From assembly GCA_964410625.1 (NCBI GenBank), contig CAYPHY010000055.1, positions 1 to 29,520 of the forward strand: a DNA stretch of 29,520 nucleotides, in the 5' to 3' direction. Shown here in pieces: positions 15,627 to 23,022 of the stretch (positions within the stretch are counted from its first letter, which is position 1; every line of letters begins with the position of its first letter). The notes beneath the pieces are model-generated. The model searched no databases, was not told where the DNA came from, and was given only the letters and a program-made list of their open reading frames with translations. The DNA is from CAYPHY01 sp964410625 (GTDB taxonomy: Bacteria > Chloroflexota > Anaerolineae > Promineifilales > Promineifilaceae). The position numbers were made by a program, and so were the translations under genes.

Positions 15627-16518
15627 TATGGCTGAACCTATCGCCCCCCCACCCGCGCCAGTCAAGGAAGTGCATCCTCAGACGCGACGGGTAGATGTCG
15701 GCCGCATAATCGCCTACCTCTTTCTGCTCGTCGGCGCGGTCATTGCCCTGGTTCCTTTCCTCTACACCTTCAGTGTTTCCTTGATGAACCTGACCGAGGC
15801 CACTGGCGGCCGCTTCTTGCCCAGTAATCCCCAATGGGGGAACTATGTCCAGGCCTGGGAAGATGCCAACTTTTCCCAATACTTCTTCACAACGATTAAA
15901 GTGACGGCGATCACCGTCATCGGAGAACTCATCTTTTGCACATTGGCCGCCTATGCCTTCGCCCGCCTGGAGTTTCCCGGCAAAAACTTCATCTTCGCGC
16001 TCATCCTTTCCACACTGTTACTGCCAGAGGCGATCACCTGGGTGCCAAACTTCATCACCGTCTCCTGGCTCGGCCGTGTCGGACCCATTCCCTGGATCAA
16101 TAATTGGCCGGCGCTGACCGTTCCTTTCATGGCCAGCGCGTTTGCCATCTTTCTCCTTCGCCAATTCTTTATGCAAATCCCCAATGAGCTATGGGATTCA
16201 GCGCAAATTGACGGGGCCGGGCATTTACGCTATTTGATTCAGGTCGTCTTGCCCCTTTCCCGCGCGGCCGTCGTCACCGTGATCCTCTTCTCCTTCATTG
16301 CCAGTTGGAATTCACTCGCCTGGCCCATTCTCGTCACCACCACGCTCGATTGGCGCGTCATTTCCTACGGCATGTTGGCCTTTTTGGATGAGGCTGGCTC
16401 CCTCTTCCACTTACAAATGGCCGGGGCGATGATCACCATCCTACCGATTATACTGATCTACTTCTTCACCCAAAAGCAATTCACCGAAGGCATTGCCACC
16501 TCCGGCCTAAAAGGCTAG
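15619..16518 (+). CDS. Sugar ABC transporter permease (MalG family)
   Basis: Second inner-membrane subunit, 299 residues, normal length for the CUT1 family. A polar N-terminus is followed by six membrane helices; the first is at ~31-53 (RIIAYLFLLVGAVIALVPFLYTF in part). The EAA loop is ELWDSAQIDGAGHLRYLIQVVLP, shown in part by WDSAQIDGAGHLR (about 191-203). AYAFARLEFPGKN and the C-terminal IYFFTQKQFTEGIATSGLKG in part are hallmark segments. The ATG overlaps the TAG of the preceding gene (ATGGCTAG), indicating translational coupling; a second Met three codons on is an alternative start. No ATPase gene is in the cluster, so a shared MsiK/MalK-type ATPase elsewhere must energise it. Confidence 0.95.
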   Translation: MASMAEPIAPPPAPVKEVHPQTRRVDVGRIIAYLFLLVGAVIALVPFLYTFSVSLMNLTEATGGRFLPSNPQWGNYVQAWEDANFSQYFFTTIKVTAITVIGELIFCTLAAYAFARLEFPGKNFIFALILSTLLLPEAITWVPNFITVSWLGRVGPIPWINNWPALTVPFMASAFAIFLLRQFFMQIPNELWDSAQIDGAGHLRYLIQVVLPLSRAAVVTVILFSFIASWNSLAWPILVTTTLDWRVISYGMLAFLDEAGSLFHLQMAGAMITILPIILIYFFTQKQFTEGIATSGLKG

Positions 16519-16602
16519 AGACGATCTGCTTCGTTGTTTATCAATTATCGTTCACAATTCCTAAGGAGGTGAGGCTCGTAACAAAGAAGATCAAGTAAGC
16601 TA

Positions 16603-16643
16603 GAGAAACCAAAATCAAAACGTCCAAAACGTCCTGGTTTCTC
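16603..16643 (+). promoter_or_regulatory. Intercistronic hairpin with duplicated 9-mer in its loop
   Basis: GAGAAACCA (16603-16611) pairs with TGGTTTCTC (16635-16643). The loop contains two exact tandem copies of AAAACGTCC (16617-16625, 16626-16634) that abut the right arm. It lies between the MalG-like permease and the binding-protein gene, 45 bp before the latter's ATG. It may be an mRNA-stabilising or processing element, or a regulator site. Confidence 0.55.
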
Positions 16644-16688
16644 GCCAAAGACAACGAAACTTTCTGAATTGAGGAGAAGGACAAAAAC

Positions 16689-18275
16689 ATGTCAAAGTTT
16701 ACCAAACACATTTTCTTGATGATCATGCTCGTTGCCACGGCCGCGCTCGTCGCCTGTGGTGGAGCAACCCCAGAGCAAGTTCAAGATGCAGTTGAGCAAG
16801 TCGCGCCAACGCTGGAAGCAGCGGCCGAGGAAATTGCGCCAACTGTGCAAGCAGCCGCTGAAGAAATCGCGCCGACTGTAGAAGCGGCCGCTACTGAAAT
16901 GGCCGAGGAGCCGGCTGAAGAGCCAGCCGAAGAGCCTGCTGAAGAACCGGCGGAAGAACCAGCCGAAGAAGAAGCAGCGGCCGAAGGTGATTGCGCCCCC
17001 GCCACTGAAGGTGAGTTGGCCGGGATTGATCCCAGCGGCCAGACCATTCAATGGTGGCACAATCACAGCGGCTCTCGTGAAGAGAACATGCTGCCGTTGA
17101 TCGAAGAGTTCAACGAGACCAACCCCTGTGGCATTACCGTGGAAGCCATCAACCAGGGTGGTTATGATGACATCCGCGACAAGGTAAACGCCAGCATCAG
17201 CGCTGGTGAACTCCCTGGCGCGGTCATCGTCGGCTACCAGAACGACCAGGCTTTCTACCAGTTGAACAATGGGTTGGTTGACCTGAATACCTACGTCAAT
17301 GATCCCCACTGGGGTCTGACGGCCGAAGAACAGGCCGACTTCTTCCCCACCTTCTTCGAGCAAAGCATCCATCCCGTTTTCGACAACCAACGTCTTGGCC
17401 TTCCGCCAAACCGTTCCATCGAAGTCCTCTTCTACAACCAGACCTGGTTGGAAGAGCTAGGCTTTGATGGGCCGCCGTCCACGCCGGAAGAGTTCCGTGA
17501 GATGGCTTGCGCTGGCGCGGCCGCCAATGGGGATGGCACGGGCGGCTACATCCTTCGTGATGATGCTTCCGCGGTCGCAGCCTGGACCTACGCCTTTGGC
17601 GGCGACATCCTGACTGAGGATGGCACCGGCTATGTCTACAACAGCCCGGCAACGGTTGAGGCGATGACCTTCTTGAAGGGCCTCTATGACGAAGGCTGCG
17701 CCTACTTCTTCACCGAGGGCTTCCCTGATCCCGAGTTTGCTGCCCGTCGCGCCGTCTTCTCCCAGGGTTCCAGCTCTGGCATTCCCTTCTACCAGGGTGG
17801 CATTGAGACCGTAGCCGAAGAAGCAGGACGTGACCCAGACGTTTGGGGTGTGGCGGCGATCCCCCACACCACGGCCGATCCGGTGATGAACATCTATGGT
17901 GGCGACGTCATGCTCACCGCCAACTCGCCAGAACAACAATTGGCCGGCTGGATCTTCATGAAGTGGTTCACCGAACCCGAGATTCAAGCCCGTTGGGATG
18001 AGATCAGCGGTTACTTCCCCACCCGTGCCAGCGTCGAGCCGTTGTTGGCCGACTACGTGGCCGAATCCCCCTTTGGCGCACAATTCCAGCAGGCACTCGA
18101 ACTGCTGCCCTATGGGACCTATGAGCCGCAGCTCATCTCCTATACGGCCGTTCGTGACGCCACCCAACAAGCCTTCAACGAGATCATGCAAGGTGCCGAC
18201 ATCCAGGCTACGCTTGACCAGTTGACCGAAGACGCCAACGAACTAGAAGCGGAATTGATGTCTGAGGTTCAATAA
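16689..18275 (+). CDS. Extracellular solute-binding lipoprotein (family 1, sugar ABC transporter)
   Basis: Substrate-capturing component of the importer. Residues 1-22 are a lipoprotein signal peptide with lipobox ALVAC and lipidated C23. Residues 35-67 are three 11-residue repeats (VEQVAPTLEAA, AEEIAPTVQAA, AEEIAPTVEAA), followed by an acidic EEPA-type stalk (about 72-97). The binding domain (about 117-528) begins QTIQWWHNHSGSREENM and has typical features such as FYNQTWLEELGFDGPP, TPEEFREMACA, YGGDVMLTANSPEQQLAGW and FMKWFTEPEIQARW. The length is greater than usual only because of the stalk. The ATG at 16689 follows GAGGAGAAGGAC. The 170-bp gap after the permeases and the strong terminator afterwards suggest separately adjusted expression. 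Substrate unknown, likely an oligosaccharide. Confidence 0.95.
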   Translation: MSKFTKHIFLMIMLVATAALVACGGATPEQVQDAVEQVAPTLEAAAEEIAPTVQAAAEEIAPTVEAAATEMAEEPAEEPAEEPAEEPAEEPAEEEAAAEGDCAPATEGELAGIDPSGQTIQWWHNHSGSREENMLPLIEEFNETNPCGITVEAINQGGYDDIRDKVNASISAGELPGAVIVGYQNDQAFYQLNNGLVDLNTYVNDPHWGLTAEEQADFFPTFFEQSIHPVFDNQRLGLPPNRSIEVLFYNQTWLEELGFDGPPSTPEEFREMACAGAAANGDGTGGYILRDDASAVAAWTYAFGGDILTEDGTGYVYNSPATVEAMTFLKGLYDEGCAYFFTEGFPDPEFAARRAVFSQGSSSGIPFYQGGIETVAEEAGRDPDVWGVAAIPHTTADPVMNIYGGDVMLTANSPEQQLAGWIFMKWFTEPEIQARWDEISGYFPTRASVEPLLADYVAESPFGAQFQQALELLPYGTYEPQLISYTAVRDATQQAFNEIMQGADIQATLDQLTEDANELEAELMSEVQ

Positions 18276-18374
18276 CGGTTTATAGGAACTACTTTGGCTA
18301 TTAGCGAACTGAAGAACAGCGTTTGTTAAATAGCTAAAGCGTTCACTACAAACCAGATTGTATATACAAATGGC

Positions 18375-18411
18375 GCGGGTCAGAGTGCATCCACTCTGAC
18401 CCGCACTTTTT
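18375..18411 (+). terminator. Rho-independent terminator of the ABC transporter operon
   Basis: A perfect 13-bp stem, GCGGGTCAGAGTG (18375-18387) with CACTCTGACCCGC (18392-18404), a 4-nt CATC loop, and the tail ACTTTTTG. It lies 100 bp after the binding-protein stop. Confidence 0.92.
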
Positions 18412-18415
18412 GTAG

Positions 18416-18435
18416 CGCGATTTACTAAATCGTGC
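18416..18435. repeat. Short palindrome before the IMPase-family gene
   Basis: CGATTT (18418-18423) and AAATCG (18427-18432) form a 6-bp stem around ACT, extendable with mismatches to GCGCGATTT / AAATCGTGC. It ends 8 bp before the ATG at 18443, where no ribosome site is visible, so it might hide or shape the start region. Confidence 0.4.
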
Positions 18436-18442
18436 ACTTCCA

Positions 18443-19252
18443 ATGAGAATAGTTAGTGTGATACCAATTGAGACAGCAACCTTATTGCCCATTGCCAAAG
18501 AAGCGGCCGTCACCGGCGGTAAACTCGCTCGCCAAAAGTTTGCCCAACCCCTGTACATATCCCAAAAAGGCTTTCGCGACCTTGTTACCGACGCCGACAT
18601 TGCTGTGCAGGCGGCCGTCACCTCGCTCATCCGCGACACGTTCCCCCAACACGGCTTTTTGAACGAAGAAGAGAGCGATCTACCCCGTCATGGGCCGATC
18701 ATTTGGGTGATCGATCCCATTGATGGGACAACCAACTACAGCCGTAGCCAGCCCATTTATTGCATCTCAGTCGCGGCCGTTCGCCAGGAAGACGCCCAAC
18801 CTCTCGCCGCCGCTATCTATGATCCGATGCAAGACGAACTATTCAGCGCCGCCCTCGGCCAGGGCGTCTGGTTAAACGACCGCCCCATCCAGGTCAGTTC
18901 CGTTGCTACCCTTGCCGAGGCCGTCATCGGTCTGGATTGGAGCCGCAACCAGCGCACTCGCCGCTCGACCGCCGATGTCATCACCCGCTTTGCCGACCGC
19001 TCCTTCACCATCCGCGCCATTGGCTCGGCCGCGCTGGCTATGGCCTGGGTCGCCGCCGGTCGGCTGGATGTCTACCTGAACTACAATCTCTTTCCCTGGG
19101 ATGTAGCGGCCGCCCAACTGCTCATCCAGGAAGCCGGAGGAATGCTAAGCAATCTCCAAGGCGACGACTGGAACTGCCTCATTCAATCCCCATGCAGCAC
19201 ACTGATCAGCAACGGCCTCGTCCACAACGAAATGTTAGCAACCATCCAATAA
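18443..19252 (+). CDS. Inositol monophosphatase family protein
   Basis: Mg-dependent sugar/inositol phosphatase fold, 269 residues, normal length. Conserved motifs: GFRDLVTDAD (43-52), the metal-binding EEES at 75-78, WVIDPIDGTTNY with D91, D94 and T96, and the C-terminal PWDVAAAQLLIQEAGG with D220. Members dephosphorylate inositol 1-phosphate, fructose 1,6-bisphosphate, histidinol phosphate or PAP, and the sequence alone does not decide between these. The position ahead of the serine cluster does not point to a substrate either. No clear ribosome site precedes the ATG; no better in-frame start is seen. It is probably transcribed apart from the transporter, after its terminator. Confidence 0.93.
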   Translation: MRIVSVIPIETATLLPIAKEAAVTGGKLARQKFAQPLYISQKGFRDLVTDADIAVQAAVTSLIRDTFPQHGFLNEEESDLPRHGPIIWVIDPIDGTTNYSRSQPIYCISVAAVRQEDAQPLAAAIYDPMQDELFSAALGQGVWLNDRPIQVSSVATLAEAVIGLDWSRNQRTRRSTADVITRFADRSFTIRAIGSAALAMAWVAAGRLDVYLNYNLFPWDVAAAQLLIQEAGGMLSNLQGDDWNCLIQSPCSTLISNGLVHNEMLATIQ

Positions 19253-19300
19253 CACCTAATATCCGTTCCTTTCCTTATCTGTTGTAGTCATCCCCCCTCA

Positions 19301-19306
19301 TATAAT
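19301..19306 (+). promoter_or_regulatory. -10 element ahead of the serine cluster
   Basis: A perfect TATAAT at 19301-19306 lies about 40 bp before the first ATG of the serB-aminotransferase-serA genes. No good -35 hexamer is found at 16-18 bp upstream (TCTGTT at 17 bp), so the call rests on the -10 alone. Confidence 0.35.
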
Positions 19307-19345
19307 CTTTGTCAGATACCCCAATTATCACTACAATCAATCGCT

Positions 19346-20293
19346 ATGCAGGTAGCAGTAGAGCAGCCGACGGCGACACAGACCAGGTCTGTCCAAATGC
19401 GTTGGCCCCACTACGATCACGTTTTCTTCGATTGCGACTCGACGCTGACGGCCGTTGAGGGCATTGACATCCTCGCCGAATCGGCCGGGAAACGGTGGCG
19501 TGTGGAGGTGTTGACCCAGGCCGCCATGGATGGTGCGCTCGACCTGGAAGAGGTGTATGCCCGGCGGTTACAGGCAGTCAAACCCACGCGCTCCCAAATC
19601 CGCGACATTCGCCGCAGCTATAAGCGCAATATTGTCGAAGACGCCGCCCTGGTCATTGCCGCCCTACACACCCTGGGGCATAAAGTCTATATCATTAGTG
19701 GGGGGCTGGCTGAACCCGTCGAGGAGTTCGGCCTCTATCTCGGTGTCCCCCGCGAGCGTATTCGCGCCGTCGGCATAACCTACAACCAGCTTGCCGGTGA
19801 TTGGTGGAACCACGAAGGTAGCGACCACGAGCAATATCTGGACTATCACGAAGGGGCATTGACCATCAGCGACGGCAAGGCACAGATTGTGCGCGAGTTG
19901 TTGGGTAAACAGCGCGGCCGCTCCCTGCTCATCGGCGACGGCTACAGTGATCTGCTTGCTGGACAGGCGGTAGACCTCTTCGTTGGCTATGGTGGGGTTA
20001 TCTCTCGGCCGCGTGTATTAGCCCAGGCAGCGGTCTTTCTCCATTCGCGCAGCCTCGCCCCCCTGCTCTTGCTCGCCGGTGGCCCGGCTGCCCTTCGCCG
20101 CCTGCAAACCAGCCCAATGCCCTATCAAACACTTGCTACAAAAGCCCTATACCTGACCAAAACAGGAGCTATATCTTTCACCCATGAGCAACTTAAGCAA
20201 CGATTTAACAACGCCTTCTTCAAGCCAGAAGACGATGACGGACCTGTCCAACAGGACAGACCATATCAAACTGTTCATTCCAGGACCAACTGA
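19346..20293 (+). CDS. serB: HAD-family phosphoserine phosphatase (SerB-like)
   Basis: Predicted to release serine from phosphoserine, the last step of serine synthesis. HAD motif I is FFDCDSTLT with nucleophile D29 and acid D31. Motif II is IISGG in HKVYIISGGL. Motif III/IV are SDGKAQIV and IGDGYSDLLAG. EGIDILAE after motif I matches the SerB substrate-side pattern. The core ends near residue 235; a further ~80 residues form an extension without recognised motif, and the N-terminal ~20 residues are also extra. The total of 315 residues exceeds the common ~210-230. The 3' end overlaps the aminotransferase start by at least 59 bp, which indicates coupling. Its place before an aminotransferase and serA strongly supports the serine role. 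Confidence 0.82.
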   Translation: MQVAVEQPTATQTRSVQMRWPHYDHVFFDCDSTLTAVEGIDILAESAGKRWRVEVLTQAAMDGALDLEEVYARRLQAVKPTRSQIRDIRRSYKRNIVEDAALVIAALHTLGHKVYIISGGLAEPVEEFGLYLGVPRERIRAVGITYNQLAGDWWNHEGSDHEQYLDYHEGALTISDGKAQIVRELLGKQRGRSLLIGDGYSDLLAGQAVDLFVGYGGVISRPRVLAQAAVFLHSRSLAPLLLLAGGPAALRRLQTSPMPYQTLATKALYLTKTGAISFTHEQLKQRFNNAFFKPEDDDGPVQQDRPYQTVHSRTN

Positions 20294-21344
20294 GGTCCGG
20301 CGAGAGATACTCGACTCACAGACCGAATGGATGATCGGCCACCGGATGCCGGAATGTGCCGAGCTAATCGGCCGTATCCAAACCAAGCTGCCGAAGGTCT
20401 TTATGACCGAGCAGACCGTCCTGATCACCGCTTCCTCTGGAACGGGACTGTGGGAAGGGGCCGTGCGCAACTGTATCAACAAGAAAGCACTTAACTGCGT
20501 TAATGGCGCATTTGCCGACCGCTTCCGCGAAGTAACGGAACTAAACGGCAAAGCCAACGAGGTTCTCGAAATTCCCTGGGGGCAACCCGTTTTGCCAGAG
20601 CAAGTGGTCGAGCGTCTATCGACCGGCAATTTTGACGCCGTAACCCTGGTCCACAATGAAACCAGCACCGGCGTCACCAGTCCCGTCGCCGAGATCGCCG
20701 CTGCCATTCGCAGCCTCCCCAACGGCGACGAAATCATGATCCTCGTTGATTCCGTCAGCGGCCTGGCCGGGGCACGGCTCGAATTCGACGCCTGGGACCT
20801 GGACGTGGTACTTTCCTCTAGCCAAAAAGCGTTCGCCCTGCCCGCCGGTCTCGCCTTCTGTGCTGTCTCCGACCGGGCGATGGAAAAGGCCAAAACCGTC
20901 CCCAATCGTGGCTATTACTTCGACTTTATAACCCTGGCCAAATCCATGCAAAAGAACCAGACCCCCGCCACCCCGGCCGTCTCGCTCCTTTTTGCCCTGG
21001 ATCGCCAGCTAGATGATATGATGGCCGAAGGGATGGAAAACCGCTTCGCTCGCCACCTGCAAATGCGCGATAATACGATCGCCTGGGCGCAGAAGCATAA
21101 CCTTTCCCTCTTTTCCGCCCCCGGCTATGAGTCGCCAACCGTCAGTTGCATCAATAATGATCGTAATCTCGACATCGGTCATATGAATAAATTCCTGCGC
21201 GAGCGAGGCATGATCATTTCCAACGGCTATGGCACGCTAAAAGGCAAAAACTTCCGCATCGCCCACATGGGCGACCTCCAGCCGCAAGATATGGAAATGC
21301 TCTATGCGGCACTGGACGAATACTTTGCCGAGCTTGGAGATTAA
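20235..21344 (+). CDS. Class V aminotransferase, probable phosphoserine transaminase
   Basis: PLP-dependent class V enzyme. LFIPGPTEVRRE near the N-terminus and SSSQKAFALPAG with the PLP-lysine (K198 from this start) are typical of the alanine-glyoxylate/serine-pyruvate branch. The Asp in ILVDSVSGLAG holds the pyridine nitrogen. SGTGLWEGAVRN is the phosphate-binding region. The sequence resembles that branch more than classical SerC, but its position between serB and serA indicates 3-phosphohydroxypyruvate transamination in serine synthesis. The start is either this ATG or one at 20184; the later one gives a family-like N-terminus and less overlap with serB. Serine-glyoxylate transamination is the main alternative. 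serA starts 8 bp after the stop. Confidence 0.88.
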   Translation: MTDLSNRTDHIKLFIPGPTEVRREILDSQTEWMIGHRMPECAELIGRIQTKLPKVFMTEQTVLITASSGTGLWEGAVRNCINKKALNCVNGAFADRFREVTELNGKANEVLEIPWGQPVLPEQVVERLSTGNFDAVTLVHNETSTGVTSPVAEIAAAIRSLPNGDEIMILVDSVSGLAGARLEFDAWDLDVVLSSSQKAFALPAGLAFCAVSDRAMEKAKTVPNRGYYFDFITLAKSMQKNQTPATPAVSLLFALDRQLDDMMAEGMENRFARHLQMRDNTIAWAQKHNLSLFSAPGYESPTVSCINNDRNLDIGHMNKFLRERGMIISNGYGTLKGKNFRIAHMGDLQPQDMEMLYAALDEYFAELGD

Positions 21345-21352
21345 GTGCCTAT

Positions 21353-22945
21353 ATGACCGCTTTTCGTATTCTTGTTTCTGATAAACTGGGAGCGGCCGGA
21401 TTAGAGCGATTAGCTCAGGCAGGCGATGCGACCTATGATCTAAAAACAGGGCTGAGCCACGAAGAATTGTTGGCGATCATTGCCGATTACGATGCGCTGA
21501 TTGTCCGTAGCTCCACAAAAGTCACGGCCGATGTTTTAGAAGCCGCCACGAATTTGAAAGTAGTCGGCCGCGCCGGAATGGGCGTAGACAACATTGACGT
21601 CACGGCCGCTACCATGCGCGGTATCGTCGTGATGAACACCCCCGGGGCCAATAGTGTGGCAACGGCCGAACATACCCTGGCCTTGATGATGGCCGTCAGC
21701 CGCCATGTAGCCCAGGGCCATGCCTCCTTACGAGCCGGGGAGTGGCTCCGTTCCACCTTCGTTGGAACCCAGCTATATGAAAAAGTGTTGGGCATCATCG
21801 GCTTCGGGCGCATCGGCCGCCTGGTTGCCGAACGGGCGCAAGCATTCGGCATGGAGGTCCTGGCCTTCGATCCCTACATCTCCGAAGAAGTCGGCCGCCA
21901 GGCGAATGTGCTCCTCGTAGAATTGGACGAACTACTGGCAAAGTCCGACTATGTGACGCTCCACACTGCGCTGAGCCAGGAAACCGCCAATCTGATCAAC
22001 GCCGACACGATTTCACAGATGAAGGATGGGGCGATCATCATTAACGTCGCCCGTGGCAAGCTCATTGACGAAGCTGCCCTGGTTGAGGCATTACAAAGCG
22101 GCAAGCTCCGCGCCGCCGCGCTCGATGTCTTTGCCAAAGAGCCACCCGACCCTGACAACCCCTTGCTTTCTCTGCCCAACGTTGTCCACACGCCCCACTT
22201 GGGGGCCAGCACACTCGAAGCGCAACACGATGTCGCCGTCCAAATTGTTGCACAGGTGCTATCCGCCCTGCGCGGTGCCGACTTCGCCAATGCGGTCAAC
22301 ATGCCATTCCAATTGGGCATGGACTTTTCCATTGTCCGCCCATATCTTGACCTGGCGCAGAAGATCGGCCAGCTCCATGTCGGTCTTGCTGATGGCCCTA
22401 TTCGCCGGATTGAAATCGAAGTCAAGGGTGAGCTTGTCGCCGAGTTGGTGCGGGCTGTCGCATCTGGCGTCTTGATGGGTGTCTTGTCACAAAATGGGAT
22501 TTCGCCGATCAACTACATCAACGCGCCCGTGCTGGCGGCCGAACGGGGGATCACCACCACGCAAACGGTCGGCATGAATGGCATTGATTACCCTAATCTC
22601 ATCGTCTGCCGCGCCTATTGGGAGGGGGGTCAGCGACTTTTGTCCGGGGTCTTGTTTGCTGGTGGCGAACCGCGTATTGTCCAGGTGGATGACTATCCGT
22701 TGGAGGCCAAGCCCGAAGGGGTAGTGCTTATCATGCGAAATCGGGACGTACCGGGGGTGATTGGTCAGGTGGGGACGATTCTATCCGCCTACGATGTCAA
22801 CATTGGTGAATGGCGGCTCGGCCGCGACCAACCCGGCGGCGAAGCTCTCTCCTTCATCAATCTCGACAGCGAACCACCGGCGGCCGTTCTCGACGCCCTC
22901 AGCAAAATCAAAGCCCTGACCAGGGTGAAGTTAGTAAAGCTATAA
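21353..22945 (+). CDS. serA: D-3-phosphoglycerate dehydrogenase
   Basis: First committed enzyme of serine synthesis, oxidising 3-phosphoglycerate to 3-phosphohydroxypyruvate with NAD. It is the 530-residue long form. The N-terminal substrate domain has VRSSTKVTADVL and GRAGMGVDNID. The NAD domain has GFGRIG (G150, G152, G155) and D173 selecting NAD. Catalytic residues are R234 (NVARGKLIDE), E263 (FAKEPPDPDNP) and H282 (HTPHLGAST). An intervening ASB domain (~320-450) and a C-terminal ACT domain (~455-530, LIMRNRDVPGVIGQVG) suggest allosteric control, probably feedback by serine. It is 8 bp behind the aminotransferase gene, so very likely in one operon. It ends at a perfect inverted octamer array. 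Confidence 0.97.
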   Translation: MTAFRILVSDKLGAAGLERLAQAGDATYDLKTGLSHEELLAIIADYDALIVRSSTKVTADVLEAATNLKVVGRAGMGVDNIDVTAATMRGIVVMNTPGANSVATAEHTLALMMAVSRHVAQGHASLRAGEWLRSTFVGTQLYEKVLGIIGFGRIGRLVAERAQAFGMEVLAFDPYISEEVGRQANVLLVELDELLAKSDYVTLHTALSQETANLINADTISQMKDGAIIINVARGKLIDEAALVEALQSGKLRAAALDVFAKEPPDPDNPLLSLPNVVHTPHLGASTLEAQHDVAVQIVAQVLSALRGADFANAVNMPFQLGMDFSIVRPYLDLAQKIGQLHVGLADGPIRRIEIEVKGELVAELVRAVASGVLMGVLSQNGISPINYINAPVLAAERGITTTQTVGMNGIDYPNLIVCRAYWEGGQRLLSGVLFAGGEPRIVQVDDYPLEAKPEGVVLIMRNRDVPGVIGQVGTILSAYDVNIGEWRLGRDQPGGEALSFINLDSEPPAAVLDALSKIKALTRVKLVKL

Positions 22946-22946
22946 A

Positions 22947-23016
22947 GGGTATATTGGTGTATTGGTCTATTGGTATATTTGAATACTAACCAATAGACCA
23001 ATACACCAATATACCC
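22947..23016. repeat. Perfect 28-bp inverted repeat of ATTGG octamers, probable bidirectional terminator
   Basis: The left arm 22947-22974 is built of octamers GTATATTG, GTGTATTG, GTCTATTG. The right arm 22989-23016 is its exact reverse complement (28 of 28), around a 14-nt loop. It sits between the convergent serA and jag genes, 1 bp after the serA stop and 6 bp before the jag stop. No T-run is present, but its symmetry and place suit transcription termination or mRNA end protection for both genes. Confidence 0.95.
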
Positions 23017-23022
23017 ACCTCT

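Noticed and set aside
16561..16599. Tiny reading frame after AAGGAGG (GTG...TAA, nine codons) between permease and binding protein
   Set aside because: The GTG overlaps the end of the purine-rich motif itself, so spacing is too short for initiation. The motif may matter for mRNA, but no gene can be supported.
16781..17047. Minus-strand frame rich in SSAG repeats opposite the binding-protein gene
   Set aside because: It is the reverse reading of the EEPA/hendecad repeat DNA of the real gene, without its own start signal or family features.
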